Both the position numbers and the translations under genes were made by a program. 64,000 nucleotides of DNA from Roseinatronobacter domitianus (GTDB lineage Bacteria > Pseudomonadota > Alphaproteobacteria > Rhodobacterales > Rhodobacteraceae), in assembly GCF_023336755.1 (NCBI RefSeq), contig NZ_JALZWP010000002.1:186001-250000 (forward strand), given 5' to 3'. The notes under the pieces were generated by a model, which saw nothing but the letters and a program-made list of their open reading frames with translations, made no database searches and had not been told where the DNA came from. The stretch's first letter is position 1, and each line of letters starts with the position of its first letter. This document shows positions 8,884-19,960 of the stretch, one piece after another.

Positions 8884-8988
8884 CTAAACAGGTCCGCGAT
8901 TCCGCATCAGATAATCCCAGCCCCAAACGCCGAGTAACGGGACCAGCCCGCCAAGCATGTAAAGCGGTACAAAAACCAACAAAAGCCC
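8884..8988 (-). pseudogene. In-frame continuation of the membrane protein after a TAA
   Basis: Directly after the TAA at 8989-8991 the same frame stays open for 34 codons and encodes LLLVFVPLYMLGGLVPLLG followed by WGWDYLMRNRGPV and a TAG. This is a good membrane segment with a basic C-terminal end, the usual finish of a multi-span protein. It looks like the lost last segment of the preceding gene rather than random sequence. No separate start codon with a ribosome site was seen. Confidence 0.5.
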
Positions 8989-9318
8989 TTACAGCGAATC
9001 CCGTTCTCCAACAAACCCCAGAAAATACAGGCCTGCCTGAAACAGGCCCATGCCAATCAAAGTGGCCACCGCGACGCTTTGAATAACGACGTTGCTGCGG
9101 TTCAGATTTGCGACCCAAGCCGCCACCGCATAGGGCAGAACGCCCCAGCCAGTTGCCAGCAAAGTCAACAGCACCACCCCAAGGTTACTGTCCTGTTCAT
9201 CGGTCAGGTCCGCTGGCACCTGATACAGCGTGACCCAAAGCCACAGCATGGTCCCGACAACCAGAACCACGCCAAGCCAGAACAGGGCCACGCGCGCTAG
9301 TTGCAGAAACCGCAACAT
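8989..9318 (-). CDS. Small multi-span membrane protein, possibly truncated
   Basis: A 109-residue protein with three hydrophobic segments (residues about 8-29, 43-66 and 76-101) joined by short loops, e.g. YQVPADLTDEQDSN between the first two. It starts 3 bases after the ftsK stop (9322), so it is probably cotranscribed and perhaps translationally coupled. A TAA follows DSL, but the frame continues with another membrane segment, suggesting that the parental protein had four segments and about 144 residues. No family recognised. Confidence 0.6.
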   Translation of the reverse strand: MLRFLQLARVALFWLGVVLVVGTMLWLWVTLYQVPADLTDEQDSNLGVVLLTLLATGWGVLPYAVAAWVANLNRSNVVIQSVAVATLIGMGLFQAGLYFLGFVGERDSL

Positions 9319-9321
9319 GCC

Positions 9322-12300
9322 CTATCCCTGCTCTGGCACCAATATCTCGCGCTTGCCGACATGGTTGGCAGATGTAACAAGCCCCTCGTCTTCCATCTGC
9401 TCGACCAGTCGTGCGGCCTTGTTGTAGCCGATGCCCAATTTGCGCTGAATATAGCTGGTCGAGCATTTGCGATCCTGGATAATGACCTGCACAGCCTGAT
9501 CGTAAAGCGCATCCTCGCCATTGGTATTGCCACCAAGGCCCAGAACCGCGTCGATATCGGCTTCCTTATAAGATTCCGGGCCTTCGACCACGCCGGATTT
9601 ATAGTCGGGCGGCCCAAAGGATTTCAGATGCGTGACGACCTCTTCCACCTCTTCGTCGCTGACAAAGGGGCCGTGAATCCGGTTCACGCGACCACCCCCG
9701 GCCATGTAAAGCATATCGCCCATACCCAGAAGCTGCTCGGCGCCCTGTTCGCCCAAAATGGTGCGGCTGTCGATTTTACTGGTCACCTGGAAGGAAATCC
9801 GCGTCGGGAAATTCGCCTTGATCGTGCCGGTAATCACATCGACCGAGGGGCGCTGCGTGGCCATGATAAGGTGGATGCCGCTTGCCCGCGCCATCTGCGC
9901 CAGACGCTGGATGCAGGCTTCAATTTCCTTACCCGCGACCATCATCAGGTCAGCCATCTCATCGACCACCACCACGATGAAGGGCAGCAATTCGGGCGCG
10001 AATTCTTCGGTCTCGAACACTGGATCTCCGGTTTCATCGTCGAAGCCGGTCTGAATGGTGCGCTTGAACATTTCGCCCGCGGCCAAAGCCTCTCGGACGC
10101 GGCCATTATAGCCGTCAATATTGCGCACGCCCATTTTCGACATCTTGCGGTAGCGTTCTTCCATCTCGCCCACGACCCATTTCAGGGCTACGACCGCCTT
10201 TTTCGGGTCGGTCACAACAGGCGACAAAAGATGCGGAATGCCGTCATACACAGACAGTTCCAGCATTTTCGGGTCGATCATAATCATGCGGCATTCGTCC
10301 GGGCTTAGCCGATATAGCAGCGACAGGATCATGGTATTGATCGCCACCGATTTGCCGGACCCGGTGGTCCCCGCAATCAGCAAATGCGGCATTTTGGCAA
10401 GGTTGGCGACGATCGGTTCACCATCAATGCCTTTGCCCAGCGCCAAGGGCAGGCGCATGTTGCTATCGCCAAAATCCCGCGCCGCCAAAATTTCGCGCAG
10501 CACGACCTTTTCGCGGTGCGCATTGGGCAATTCTATCCCGATAATCGACCGCCCCGGCACGGTAGACACACGCGCCGACAAGGCCGACATGGACCGCGCA
10601 ATGTCATCGGCCAGCCCGATCACCCGGCTGGCTTTCAGGCCGGGCGCGGGTTCCAGTTCGTATTGCGTGACCACGGGACCGGGGCGCACGCTGACAATCT
10701 CTCCGCGGACGCCGTAATCATCCAGCACCGCTTCCAGCATCCGGGCATTTTCTTCCAGCGCATCGTCGCTGAGGGTGAAGCGCTCCACCTCTGACGGGTT
10801 TTGCAGCAGGCCCAACGGCGGCAGTTCAAAGCCCGGCACATCTTGGTCAAAGCGGAATGCGGGTTCTGCTTCGGCTTTGGCCTGACGCGAAGGTTGCTGC
10901 TTGCGCCCAGCCGAAGCCACGACCCTGCGCTGCAATACATGGGCTGCGGCGCGCGGCGGGGGCATCGGGCTTTCGGCAACGCTTGGCTCTGCCGCGCTTG
11001 GAACTGCCACACGCGGGGCTGGCGCCGGGGTCGCCGCAAGCATCCAATCGGGCATTGGAACAGGCGGCATGTCCGGTGACAGGTTTGCAGAAAGCTGTGC
11101 CGCAAAACGCTGATCCTGAGCAAATGGCGCGGCCTTTTGCTCTGCGTCCAGTGCTGTGGGCTGAGGGTGCGCAGGCGCGGACAGACGCGGCTCTGCCGGA
11201 CGGCGATCACGGTCAAACTGGAATACCGGCTTCGAGGGCCTGCGGTGACGAATCGCATCCGCAATCCGCGAACGGATATGCTCGCCCTCGGGCGCATGGG
11301 CTGCCGCCGCGTTCTGCGTCAGCGGAGGCTCGATCAACTCTGGCTCTGGCATCGGGGCCGGGCGCGCGTTGAGTGATTTCAGACGCGACAACAGGTTAGG
11401 ACGTTCAGCAAAATCGTCTTCCTCTGCGTAGTGCGAAACAGGCTGCGCAGGGACGTGCGGTGCGGACATTGGGCGTTGGGCTGCAAGCTGCGGATCTGAT
11501 AGAGGGGGCGTCGCGCGGATTACAGGCGGCGCCCGGCGCTGCGCGACCGGCGCGGCTGACAGTTGCGGTTCTTGCCAGTCCTGAGCATGCGGCGGAGCCA
11601 TCGCAGCCTCGCGCTGCATGGCGCGTGCATGGGCTTTCTGGCGGGCATGATCCAGCATCGCGCCACTGGCACGTTGTGCGCCCTTCACGCCCTGTCCCAA
11701 CCCGCCGCGCAACAGCACAACGATCCCGGCATAGAGCAGCACAATACCCGACAAAAAGAAGGTCGTGAAACGCCGCATTTCGCGCAGCGACACACCCAGA
11801 ACATGACCCATGATCACCACAGTCGCGCCCAGCATAACAATCGACATAAAGCGCACCCCTGCGCCCGCGCTCATGGGCAGCGCGTTGACCACAGCCCCCA
11901 GAACGGTATCGCCAAAGACACCGCCCAAGCCGGTCACTGGCTGCCAGCTTTCGCCCGGCACCAGCGTCGCGCACCAGACCGACACCACCGCCATGGCGAT
12001 GGGCAGGAACACACTGCGCGCTATCAGCGCCTCGTGGCCGCGCGCAAGCACAAGGCGCAGGCCCCAAACCGCCGTGAACAGCACCAGAGTCCAGCTTGCC
12101 CAGCCAAGGATCACCATCAAGGGTGCTGCCAGCGTAGCACCAGCGCGGCCCAGAGAATTCCGCACCGGCTCATCCGAAGCCGCCATCCAGCCCGGATCCT
12201 CCGGGGTATAAGACCCAAGCATCACCGCAAACAAAAAGGCCAGCACCAGCAGGCACAACCCGACCAGCTCTCGGCCCCGTTTTTGCACAAGCGCGGACAG

Positions 12301-12348
12301 GTTGCTGTCCAGAAGCGGTTCGCGCTGGTTGATGTTGTAGGATGCCAT
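9322..12348 (-). CDS. ftsK: DNA translocase FtsK
   Basis: A 1008-residue septal DNA pump that clears chromosome termini during division and activates XerCD. It has a membrane domain with four or five hydrophobic segments in the first 220 residues and a long Pro/Ala/Arg-rich linker (about 230-500). The motor domain carries Walker A GTTGSGKS (about residue 660) and Walker [12 protein letters not shown] (about 795), with the loop [16 protein letters not shown]-terminal gamma winged helix ([20 protein letters not shown]) reads KOPS sequences. The length and domain order are typical. Genes on both sides run the same way: aminotransferase upstream, small membrane protein and lolA-like downstream. 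Confidence 0.97.
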   Translation of the reverse strand: MASYNINQREPLLDSNLSALVQKRGRELVGLCLLVLAFLFAVMLGSYTPEDPGWMAASDEPVRNSLGRAGATLAAPLMVILGWASWTLVLFTAVWGLRLVLARGHEALIARSVFLPIAMAVVSVWCATLVPGESWQPVTGLGGVFGDTVLGAVVNALPMSAGAGVRFMSIVMLGATVVIMGHVLGVSLREMRRFTTFFLSGIVLLYAGIVVLLRGGLGQGVKGAQRASGAMLDHARQKAHARAMQREAAMAPPHAQDWQEPQLSAAPVAQRRAPPVIRATPPLSDPQLAAQRPMSAPHVPAQPVSHYAEEDDFAERPNLLSRLKSLNARPAPMPEPELIEPPLTQNAAAAHAPEGEHIRSRIADAIRHRRPSKPVFQFDRDRRPAEPRLSAPAHPQPTALDAEQKAAPFAQDQRFAAQLSANLSPDMPPVPMPDWMLAATPAPAPRVAVPSAAEPSVAESPMPPPRAAAHVLQRRVVASAGRKQQPSRQAKAEAEPAFRFDQDVPGFELPPLGLLQNPSEVERFTLSDDALEENARMLEAVLDDYGVRGEIVSVRPGPVVTQYELEPAPGLKASRVIGLADDIARSMSALSARVSTVPGRSIIGIELPNAHREKVVLREILAARDFGDSNMRLPLALGKGIDGEPIVANLAKMPHLLIAGTTGSGKSVAINTMILSLLYRLSPDECRMIMIDPKMLELSVYDGIPHLLSPVVTDPKKAVVALKWVVGEMEERYRKMSKMGVRNIDGYNGRVREALAAGEMFKRTIQTGFDDETGDPVFETEEFAPELLPFIVVVVDEMADLMMVAGKEIEACIQRLAQMARASGIHLIMATQRPSVDVITGTIKANFPTRISFQVTSKIDSRTILGEQGAEQLLGMGDMLYMAGGGRVNRIHGPFVSDEEVEEVVTHLKSFGPPDYKSGVVEGPESYKEADIDAVLGLGGNTNGEDALYDQAVQVIIQDRKCSTSYIQRKLGIGYNKAARLVEQMEDEGLVTSANHVGKREILVPEQG

Positions 12349-12359
12349 CGAAAGACCTC

Positions 12360-13538
12360 TCAGCGATACAGACAGTCGCGCAGGCGGATCAGCGCGTCTT
12401 GTATTTCATCAATCGGCGTGACCATGGCCACGCGAACGAAACCTTGGCCAGGGTTCAGGCCGTCCTGTTCCCGCGCCAGATAAGCGCCGGGCAGAACGCG
12501 AATCCCGGTTTCGCGCCACAAGCGCAGCGCGGCCTCTTCGCCATCTGCCACTGGCAACCACAGGAAAAAGCCACCTTCCGGGGCCTGATACCCCGGAACA
12601 TTGGCAAAAACTCGATTCGCCAACGCATATTTCTGTTGGTAAAGCGCGCGCGACCTGTCGACATGCGCTTCATCCGTCCAAGCCGCGGCCGCGACATGTT
12701 GCAATGGTTCGGGCAAGGGCGCACCGGCATAGGCGCGCAATTGACGAATACGCCGGATACTGTCGGGGCCACCGGCCACGAAGCCCGACCGCAGACCGGG
12801 CAGGTTCGACCGCTTCGACAGCGAATGAAAGCTGAGCACACGCTCAGGGTCCGCGCCCATGTCAGCGGCCACTTCCAAAGCACCCGGAGGCGGGGTGTTG
12901 CGGTAAATCTCGGAATAACACTCATCGGCGAAAATACGGAAATCGTGCGTTTCGGCCAGCGCAATCAAATCACGCCAATAAGCCACATCCGCCACAGCAC
13001 CTTGCGGGTTCGAAGGTGAGCACACATAGGCAATCGCCACCCGGTCCAGCGTATCGGGCGCCAAGGCCGCATAATCGGGCAGATACCCGGTTTCCGCCGT
13101 TGCAGGCACAAAAACCGGTTCCGCCGCGACGGCCAAAGCGGCCACGGCATAGACCTGATAGAAGGGGTTCGGCGTCAGGATAGCCGGGCGCTGACCATTC
13201 TTGTGTTCGGGGCACAGCGCAAGGGCCGCGTTGAACAGCCCTTCGCGTGTGCCGTTCAGCGCCATGATCTGGGCCTGGGGCACCGTCACACCGTAGCGCC
13301 GCGCCAACCAATCGCTGATTGCCTCCAGCAATTCGGGAATACCCTCATTGACCGGGTATTTCGCAAAAAGATGCGTATGCGCCTGCAAGACATCCGCCAG
13401 AAAGGCGGGCATCTCATGACGCGGTTCGCCAATCGTCATCGCCACGACCTCACCGCCGGGGGCGTGATGGTCGAGCAACGCGCGCAAGCGCGGAAACGCG
13501 TATTCAGGCAGGTTCGAAAACCGCTCTGGAACTTGCAT
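12360..13538 (-). CDS. Class I/II PLP aminotransferase (DapC-like)
   Basis: A 392-residue fold-type I aminotransferase. It shows [11 protein letters not shown] near the N-terminus, [10 protein letters not shown] (phosphate loop), the Asn-Pro segment CSPSNPQGA, the Asp-Tyr region [10 protein letters not shown] and the PLP lysine in [13 protein letters not shown], followed by LRSGFVAG and a C-terminal VRVAMVTP arginine. Closest by pattern to the N-succinyldiaminopimelate aminotransferase (DapC) group used in lysine and peptidoglycan precursor synthesis; substrate not proven. The start at 13538 ([15 protein letters not shown]) matches the family; the frame is open 78 codons further but lacks homologous content. 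It precedes ftsK by 11 bases and probably shares its transcript. Confidence 0.85.
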   Translation of the reverse strand: MQVPERFSNLPEYAFPRLRALLDHHAPGGEVVAMTIGEPRHEMPAFLADVLQAHTHLFAKYPVNEGIPELLEAISDWLARRYGVTVPQAQIMALNGTREGLFNAALALCPEHKNGQRPAILTPNPFYQVYAVAALAVAAEPVFVPATAETGYLPDYAALAPDTLDRVAIAYVCSPSNPQGAVADVAYWRDLIALAETHDFRIFADECYSEIYRNTPPPGALEVAADMGADPERVLSFHSLSKRSNLPGLRSGFVAGGPDSIRRIRQLRAYAGAPLPEPLQHVAAAAWTDEAHVDRSRALYQQKYALANRVFANVPGYQAPEGGFFLWLPVADGEEAALRLWRETGIRVLPGAYLAREQDGLNPGQGFVRVAMVTPIDEIQDALIRLRDCLYR

Positions 13539-13719
13539 GGACTGCCTCTGTGTTTCGGGATCTTTTGCCCCGATATTGTTGTCACGATAACGCGCAACCG
13601 CGCGTGCGTCCAGCATCTTGGATGAAGACCGCGCCATAACCCCACGAAATTGTGGCATTTTCGCAGAACACCCGCAGCCTACCAGATATAGCGGCGACCA
13701 CTGCGCGCAAACCCAAACT

Positions 13720-15054
13720 CTAGCCGCGCACGACCGTTTCCATCGCGGCGCCCAAGCGCAACAGGCGGTCATCCTGCATTGGGGGCGCCATCAGGCTAAT
13801 CCCGGCAGAAGGCGTATTCGTGGGCAGCGTCAGCGCGCAGAGGCCCAACATATTGCCAATGCGGGTATTGCGCAGCGTCAGAAGGTTCTCAGTCGCGTAA
13901 TACCCCTCATCCGCCAGAAGCCGCGCGGCATTGGGCGGCAGGTTCGGGGCGGTCGGCAGGATCACGGCATCATATCCGGCAACCTGCGACAGGTAGCGTT
14001 TGCGCAAAACCTCCAGCCTGTTCCAAGCGGCGATATAGTCAGCGGCAGTGTGGTCTTCGCCCGCCCGAAAGCGCGCAAGGATAGGCGGGAACACCACGTC
14101 TGGTTGCGTCGCTATAAGGTCGCGCCACTCGGCCCAAGCCTCTGGTGTGTAGATAACAGCGGACAAGGCCAGCACGTCGTCCACGACCGGCAATGTCGCG
14201 CGTGTCACACGCACACCGGCCTGTTCCAGTCGCGCCACGGCCTCCTCGAAGGCCCGCGCGGGTTCGGGGCGAATATCTTCAAAAGGCGCCCCCTCGAGCA
14301 CCAGAAAGCGCCGTCCTGACAGGCTGGAGCCGCGCAAATCGGCAGGAAGGCGCCCTTCGATCATGGCAAGAAAAGCCGCGCAATCTTCGACACTGCGGGC
14401 CAATGGGCCAACCGTGTCAAAGCGGCGCGCCAGCGGAACAACACCATCCAATGACAAGCGTCCATGCGTGGTCTTTAACCCCACAAGATCGTTCCAGGCT
14501 GCCGGTATCCGAACGGAACCGCCGGTGTCGGACCCAACCCCCAGTGCGGCAAGGCCAAACGCCACAGAGGCCGCTGCCCCGGAAGACGACCCGCCCGGCA
14601 CAGCATTGTGGTCATTCACGCAAGGTGGCGTTGCGGTCACGGGGTTCAGGCCCAGCCCGGAATAGGCGAATTCGGTCATATGCGTCTTGCCCAGGCAGAT
14701 CGTGCCAGCCTGCCGCGCCACGCGCAGCACCTGCGCATCACGCAACGGGGTGCGCCCCGCAAGCAGGGCAGACCCCGCCGCCGTTGGTGTGGCCGCGCTG
14801 TCGAACAGGTCTTTCCACGACAACGCCACCCCATCAAGCGGCCCACGCCGCAGCCCCTCGCGCGCCCGCGAACGCGCTGCCACCGCTTCCAGCAAGGCCC
14901 GTTTTTCGGTCACTGCGGAATAGATCCGATCCCGCAGGGGGTGCGCGTGGATCGCCTCCAGATAGGCTTCGGTCAGGGTTAGCGGGCACAATGCCCCCTG
15001 CTCTATTGCGCGGCCCTGCGCTACCGCACTTCTGGTCAGCCAGTCTTGCATCAT
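13720..15054 (-). CDS. Amidase-signature family hydrolase
   Basis: A 444-residue amidase-signature enzyme. The Ser-cisSer-Lys triad is visible: Lys81 in LSWKDLFD, Ser in the glycine-rich VPGGSSSGAAASV (about 156) and the nucleophile in GSDTGGSVRIPAA (about 180). Such enzymes hydrolyse amides; GatA uses the same fold but belongs in a gatCAB setting, which is missing here and the C-terminal half differs. Substrate unknown. It lies upstream of the aminotransferase on the same strand, about 180 bases away, and diverges from the ubiH-like gene. Confidence 0.88.
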   Translation of the reverse strand: MMQDWLTRSAVAQGRAIEQGALCPLTLTEAYLEAIHAHPLRDRIYSAVTEKRALLEAVAARSRAREGLRRGPLDGVALSWKDLFDSAATPTAAGSALLAGRTPLRDAQVLRVARQAGTICLGKTHMTEFAYSGLGLNPVTATPPCVNDHNAVPGGSSSGAAASVAFGLAALGVGSDTGGSVRIPAAWNDLVGLKTTHGRLSLDGVVPLARRFDTVGPLARSVEDCAAFLAMIEGRLPADLRGSSLSGRRFLVLEGAPFEDIRPEPARAFEEAVARLEQAGVRVTRATLPVVDDVLALSAVIYTPEAWAEWRDLIATQPDVVFPPILARFRAGEDHTAADYIAAWNRLEVLRKRYLSQVAGYDAVILPTAPNLPPNAARLLADEGYYATENLLTLRNTRIGNMLGLCALTLPTNTPSAGISLMAPPMQDDRLLRLGAAMETVVRG

Positions 15055-15168
15055 CCACCCCGATCTTGCGGTCTGCCATTTAATGTCAGACTATTCGCCG
15101 CACGATGCCATCGGAACGATCAATATGCCACATGGACTTGCACAGCAGCCTGCTCCATATATCCACCC

Positions 15169-16392
15169 ATGAGCTATGACACCGATATCCTTATTGTTGG
15201 CGGTGGGCTGAACGGCCCCGCCTTGGCCCTTGCCCTTGCCAGCACGGGACAGCGCGTAACCGTGGTCGATGCCCTGCCGCGTGACACGCGGGCAGAAGCG
15301 GGCTTTGACGGGCGCGCCTATGCGTTGGCGCTGGCGTCTATCCGGGTGCTGGACGGAATTGGGCTTTGGTCGCATGTTGCAGAGCATGCGCAACCCATGC
15401 TGAAGATCGTGGCAAGCGACGGTCGCGCGGGCGAAGGGGCTGCGCCGTTTTTTCTGGCATTCGACCACGCAGAGATCGAGGAAGGCCCGATGGGCCACAT
15501 GCTGGAAGACCGTTTCCTGCGCCCTGCCCTGTTACAGGCGATGGATGCGGCCGGGATCACGCAGCTTTCTGGCGAAACCGTCGTGTCACAATCGGTGGAT
15601 GACCGCGCCGCAACGGTGCAGCTTGCCTCTGGTCGCAGCCTGCGGGCACGGTTGCTGGTGGGCTGTGACGGGCGTGACAGCGGCACCGCCACGCGTGCAG
15701 GTATTCGGCGGACGGGCTGGGACTATGGCCAGACCGGGTTGGTCTGCGCGGTAGAGCATGAGTTACCACATGAAGGCACGGCGCATCAGTTCTTTATGCC
15801 AGCCGGTCCGCTGGCAATCCTACCTCTGCCCGGCAACCGCTCTTCGATCGTGTGGAGCGAAACAACCAGCCGCGCCGCCGAAATCCACGCTCTGGATGAT
15901 GCCGCCTATCTAGAAGTTCTGCGCCCCCGCTTCGGGGATTTTCTAGGCAAGATTTCTCTGGCCGGAAAACGCCATGCCTACCCATTGAAGCTGACGATCG
16001 CCAATCGGTTCATTGCGCCACGGCTTGCCCTAGTGGGCGACGCCGCGCATGGGATGCATCCGATTGCGGGGCAAGGGTTCAATTTCGGACTGCGCGACAT
16101 TGCCGCCTTGGCCGAGGTGATCGCAGAGGCCGCGCGCCGGGGCGAGGATATTGCCAGCCCCTTGGTGTTGGAGCGTTACCAACAATGGCGGCGGTTCGAT
16201 ACGATGCTGATGGCCGTTGGCACCGACAGCGTGAACAAGTTATTTTCTAATGATAACCCTGTTTTGCGGGGCATTCGCGATATTGGTCTTGGGGTCGTCA
16301 ATGCAGTGCCGGGCTTGCGCCGGGCCAGCATACGCGAGGCCGCAGGCCTAACCGGCGATCTGCCAAGGTTGATGCGCGGCTTGCCGATTTGA
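15169..16392 (+). CDS. UbiH-family FAD-dependent hydroxylase
   Basis: A 407-residue flavoprotein monooxygenase of the UbiH/UbiF/VisC group, which hydroxylates the ring of ubiquinone precursors. Seen are the FAD dinucleotide fold DILIVGGGLNGPALALAL with VVD at the end of beta-2, the DG motif VGCDGRDSGTA, and the second FAD motif LVGDAAHGMHPIAGQGFNFGLRD. Start at 15169 gives the FAD fold at the very N-terminus as usual; the frame upstream overlaps the amidase start region and has no homologous content. Single gene between the amidase and the polyol operon. Which ring position it hydroxylates cannot be decided from sequence. Confidence 0.88.
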   Translation: MSYDTDILIVGGGLNGPALALALASTGQRVTVVDALPRDTRAEAGFDGRAYALALASIRVLDGIGLWSHVAEHAQPMLKIVASDGRAGEGAAPFFLAFDHAEIEEGPMGHMLEDRFLRPALLQAMDAAGITQLSGETVVSQSVDDRAATVQLASGRSLRARLLVGCDGRDSGTATRAGIRRTGWDYGQTGLVCAVEHELPHEGTAHQFFMPAGPLAILPLPGNRSSIVWSETTSRAAEIHALDDAAYLEVLRPRFGDFLGKISLAGKRHAYPLKLTIANRFIAPRLALVGDAAHGMHPIAGQGFNFGLRDIAALAEVIAEAARRGEDIASPLVLERYQQWRRFDTMLMAVGTDSVNKLFSNDNPVLRGIRDIGLGVVNAVPGLRRASIREAAGLTGDLPRLMRGLPI

Positions 16393-16655
16393 TGCAAGTG
16401 GGGCCGCATGACGCGCCCGTGATAAACGTGCCCCATAATGCTTGCCTCCATTGCCGCGACAGGATTGCACCGTCAAATCGTGGGACCAAATATTCAGGTC
16501 GAGCGCGGCTTTGGTCTGCGCTTCGCCCGCATCGGCTTTGCGGGTTAAGCCCTCTTACAACGGCCGAAAATGGGCGCGATGCGTCGAGTCGCCACCGATG
16601 GGTAACGCGCATTCTTTGACCGACTCCGAAGCATTTTGATCTGTCACAGTCCAAT

Positions 16656-16686
16656 GACAGGCCGCGATTGTTGATCGCGGCCTGTC
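16656..16686. terminator. Strong hairpin after mtlK
   Basis: Perfect 13-bp arms GACAGGCCGCGAT / ATCGCGGCCTGTC with a 5-base loop, directly after the mtlK stop codon and in the convergent gap with the ubiH-like gene. No T-tract follows on either strand, so it may protect the 3' end or act with Rho. The rest of the gap (16393-16655) shows nothing recognisable. Confidence 0.6.
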
Positions 16687-16689
16687 TGG

Positions 16690-18174
16690 TCAGCTTTCAA
16701 TATAAGCGGCAAGCGTGGCTTCGGTGCCATCTTGCCATATCCTGTTCAACCAAGTCTCGAACGCATCTGCGAAACGCGGGGCTTGTGCAAGATCGCCATA
16801 AATATGCGCCTGATCCAACCACGCACGCGGCGTGTCGCGTGCTGTCAGCGCGGTAGCATGAAGGTCGGACCAATAAGGATCATTCGGCTGTATCACGGTC
16901 CCATCTTCGCGAATGCCCGCGCACATGCGCGCCCAGAGCGCCTCGACCAAGGCAAGCCCATTGACCGACTGGTCTGTAGCCAGCCCATCGCGCAGAATGG
17001 GCAACACAAAGCCGGTATGCCGAGAAGAGCCATCGAAGGCCACACGCCGCGTGGTGTCGCGAATGGCGGGGTTGGCAAAACGGCCCGAAATCAGGTCCAG
17101 ATACTGCGCAGGTGTCACACCCGGCACGGGCTGAACATGCGGCAGAATTTCATGACGCTGCACCTTGTCGAACATCGCCGCGATCAACGGATGAGCCATG
17201 CAATCGGCAATCGTGGCCACAGACAGCAACTCGCCCGCATTGGCCAAGACCTGATGCCCTGCATTGAGGATGCGAATTTTCATCATCTCATAGACATGCA
17301 CATCATCGGTGAATGTCGCGCCCGCGCGGTCCCAATCCGGACGGCCCGCGCAGAAGGCATCCTCGATCACCCATTGGCGAAAATTCTCATGCGTCACAGG
17401 CGCATTGTCGGCAATGCCAAACTCGCGCACCAACGCCAGTTCTGCCGGGCCGGTTGCGGGCACGATGCTGTCGACCATGGAATTCGGGAAGCTGCATCGC
17501 GCGTTGATCCATGCGGCCAGCGACGGGTCGCTTAGTCGCGCCAGCCCGACAAGTGTTTGACGCAGAATATGACCATTGCCGCGCAGATTGTCGCAAGACA
17601 ACCCCGTGAACGGGCCATGCCCGGCGTCACGCCGCAGCTTAAGGGCGGCGACCATCGCACCAAAGGCCGTGCGCGGCTGGTCGGGGCGTGCCCCATCGTG
17701 AAGAATGTCTTCATGGGCCAAGTCCAGAACGCCCGAAGTTGCATCCAGATAATACCCCCCCTCGGTCACGGTCAGCGCGACAATACGGATGGCTGGGTCG
17801 GCCATAGCCCGGATTAGCGCCGCATTCCCCGCTTCGATTGGCAGGTAGTCGATCATTGCGCCGGTCACTTCGGCACCGCGATGGTCTGGGGACAATTCGA
17901 TCAGCGTGGTCAGGCAATCCTGTGCCAGCAGTTTGTCGCGCATGGCGGCATCATACGGGCGCACACCGGCCCCCAGAATCGCCCAATCCTGCGCAAGACC
18001 CTGCTGCATCAACCGATGCGTATACCATGCCTGATGCGCGCGGTGAAAATTACCAAGCCCGATATGCACGATGCCGGGCGTTAGCCCCGCGCGATCATAA
18101 TTCGGCTTTGGAATGCTGCCCGGAATCTCCGCCAGCGTTGCATTGGTCAGGGGAACGGGACGGGTGGTTGTCAT
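16690..18174 (-). CDS. mtlK: Mannitol 2-dehydrogenase
   Basis: A 494-residue member of the long-chain polyol dehydrogenase family (mannitol dehydrogenase / fructuronate reductase), which oxidises D-mannitol to D-fructose with NAD. Seen are the N-terminal nucleotide-binding IVHIGLGNFHRAHQAWY, SCDNLRGNG, FPNSMVDSIVPAT and KIRILNAGHQVLA carrying the catalytic lysine (K-x5-N-x2-H) pattern. Its ATG overlaps the TGA of smoS (TGATG), so translation is coupled; an in-frame start 12 codons upstream lies inside smoS. It is the last gene of the six-gene polyol operon; the same gene set occurs in the polyol operon of Rhodobacter sphaeroides. Confidence 0.93.
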   Translation of the reverse strand: MTTTRPVPLTNATLAEIPGSIPKPNYDRAGLTPGIVHIGLGNFHRAHQAWYTHRLMQQGLAQDWAILGAGVRPYDAAMRDKLLAQDCLTTLIELSPDHRGAEVTGAMIDYLPIEAGNAALIRAMADPAIRIVALTVTEGGYYLDATSGVLDLAHEDILHDGARPDQPRTAFGAMVAALKLRRDAGHGPFTGLSCDNLRGNGHILRQTLVGLARLSDPSLAAWINARCSFPNSMVDSIVPATGPAELALVREFGIADNAPVTHENFRQWVIEDAFCAGRPDWDRAGATFTDDVHVYEMMKIRILNAGHQVLANAGELLSVATIADCMAHPLIAAMFDKVQRHEILPHVQPVPGVTPAQYLDLISGRFANPAIRDTTRRVAFDGSSRHTGFVLPILRDGLATDQSVNGLALVEALWARMCAGIREDGTVIQPNDPYWSDLHATALTARDTPRAWLDQAHIYGDLAQAPRFADAFETWLNRIWQDGTEATLAAYIES

Positions 18175-18947
18175 CAGTTCATCCATTGGCCACCATCGAC
18201 ATTGTAGCATTGTGCAACAATGTATTCGGCCTCGGCAGAGGCCAGGAATACCGCCATGCCGGTCAGATCTTCAGCCCGGCCCATGCGGCCATAGGGCACG
18301 GCGGCGCCGACCTCGCGTTTTTTCTGGCCGGGAGCCTTGCCCTCGTATTTCGCGAAAAAGGCATCAACCCCGTCCCAATGTTCGCCATCCACCACGCCCG
18401 GTGCGATGGCGTTCACATTGATCCCATGCTGGATCAGGTTCAGTGCAGCCGATTGCGTCAGGCTGATAACGGCAGCCTTGGTTGCGCAATAGACCGCGAC
18501 AAGCGGCTCTCCGCGGCGCCCGGCTTGGCTGGCCATGTTGATGATACGCCCACGCACACCCTGTTCAATCATATGCTGTGCAACCGCCTGCATCATGAAC
18601 AGCGTGCCCGATACATTGATCTCGAAGCATCGCGCATAATCCGCGCGCGTGATTTCGACAATTGGCGCTGCTGTGAAAATCGCGGCATTGTTAATCAGAA
18701 TGTCGATCTGCCCAAAGGCCGCGACCGTTTCGGCAATTCCGGCGTCGATGCTGTCTTGACGTGTCACATCCAGCTTGACCGCGATTGCCGCCGTGCCCAG
18801 GTCTTCTGCCGTGGCGCGGGCGCGGTCAATGTCGATATCAGCAATCGCAACCCGCGCACCTTCGCGGATATAGGTTTCAGCAAACGCACGCCCGATCCCT
18901 CGCGCGGCCCCGGTAATCAGGGCGGTCTTTCCAGCAAGCCGTGTCAT
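18174..18947 (-). CDS. smoS: Sorbitol dehydrogenase (SDR)
   Basis: A 257-residue SDR matching the SmoS type, which oxidises D-sorbitol (glucitol) to D-fructose and also galactitol in the characterised R. sphaeroides enzyme. Motifs: TGAARGIG near the N-terminus, Asp in VAIADIDID after beta-2 (NAD preference), NNAA in ILINNAAIF, catalytic Ser in INMASQAG and Tyr/Lys in YCATKAA. It overlaps smoK upstream by 4 bases and mtlK downstream, and works with the importer encoded by smoEFGK. Confidence 0.92.
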   Translation of the reverse strand: MTRLAGKTALITGAARGIGRAFAETYIREGARVAIADIDIDRARATAEDLGTAAIAVKLDVTRQDSIDAGIAETVAAFGQIDILINNAAIFTAAPIVEITRADYARCFEINVSGTLFMMQAVAQHMIEQGVRGRIINMASQAGRRGEPLVAVYCATKAAVISLTQSAALNLIQHGINVNAIAPGVVDGEHWDGVDAFFAKYEGKAPGQKKREVGAAVPYGRMGRAEDLTGMAVFLASAEAEYIVAQCYNVDGGQWMN

Positions 18948-19948
18948 GCGATGCGCAGCCCGGCATCATCGAAACGATGGATCTGCGCCGCGTCGGGGCG
19001 CAGCCAGATCGTATCGCCATAATGCACGTCAACTTCGCCACCAACGCGCACGGTAAGCGGTTCGGAGATGTCATCACATTTGACATGAAAGAAGGTGTCG
19101 GAACCAAGATGTTCGGACACGCCGACAGTGCCTTTCCAGTCCCCGGATTCCGCCGATACGGCAATATGTTCGGGGCGGATGCCGATGGTCTTGCACTGAT
19201 ATGGGGCAGCGGCTGGGCCGTCGATCAGGTTCATCTTTGGGCTGCCGATAAAGCCCGCAACAAACAGGTTACGCGGAGCGCGATACAGCTCCAACGGTGA
19301 GCCAACTTGCTCGATATGCCCGGCCCTAAGAACCACGATTTTGTCGGCCATTGTCATGGCTTCGACCTGGTCATGGGTCACATAGATCATCGTCGTCTTC
19401 AGACGCTTGTGCAGCTCAGAAATTTCCAACCGCATCCCGACGCGCAAAGCTGCATCAAGGTTTGACAAGGGTTCATCGAACAGGAAGGCCGCCGGTTCGC
19501 GCACGATGGCCCGGCCAATGGCCACACGCTGGCGCTGGCCGCCCGAAAGCTGTCCGGGTCGGCGGTCCAGGTAGTCGGTCAGGTTCAGCACATCGGCGGC
19601 GGCGGTGATGCGGCGGTCCTGCTCTGCCGGGTCCATGCCTGCCATGCGCAGCGGAAAGGCGATGTTCTTGCGCACGGTCATATGCGGATACAGCGCATAG
19701 GATTGGAACACCATGGCCAGCCCGCGCTTGGCCGGGGGCACCATGGTCGCGTCGGACCCGTCAATGCGGATTTCCCCGCCAGAGACATCTTCCAGCCCTG
19801 CGATCAGACGCAGCAGGGTGGATTTGCCGCAACCCGACGGGCCGACAAAGACCACGAACTCGCCATCGTTGATGGTCAGGTCCAGCGGCGGGATGACTTC
19901 GACATCGCCGAATTTCTTGGTGATCTTGTCGAGCGTGATACGTCCCAT
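18944..19948 (-). CDS. smoK: Polyol ABC transporter ATP-binding protein
   Basis: A 334-residue MalK-type (CUT1) ATPase that powers sorbitol/mannitol import. Walker [11 protein letters not shown]-loop [10 protein letters not shown], signature [13 protein letters not shown], Walker [13 protein letters not shown] and the switch His in IYVTHDQ are in order; a C-terminal OB-like regulatory domain (about 235-334) is present with GIRPEH. It overlaps smoS by 4 bases and follows smoG by 12. Confidence 0.95.
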   Translation of the reverse strand: MGRITLDKITKKFGDVEVIPPLDLTINDGEFVVFVGPSGCGKSTLLRLIAGLEDVSGGEIRIDGSDATMVPPAKRGLAMVFQSYALYPHMTVRKNIAFPLRMAGMDPAEQDRRITAAADVLNLTDYLDRRPGQLSGGQRQRVAIGRAIVREPAAFLFDEPLSNLDAALRVGMRLEISELHKRLKTTMIYVTHDQVEAMTMADKIVVLRAGHIEQVGSPLELYRAPRNLFVAGFIGSPKMNLIDGPAAAPYQCKTIGIRPEHIAVSAESGDWKGTVGVSEHLGSDTFFHVKCDDISEPLTVRVGGEVDVHYGDTIWLRPDAAQIHRFDDAGLRIA

Positions 19949-19960
19949 AACAGAGGTTCC

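Noticed and set aside
8989-8991. Programmed read-through of the TAA after DSL
   Set aside because: TAA is the strongest stop and no read-through signal is visible; a nonsense mutation is simpler.
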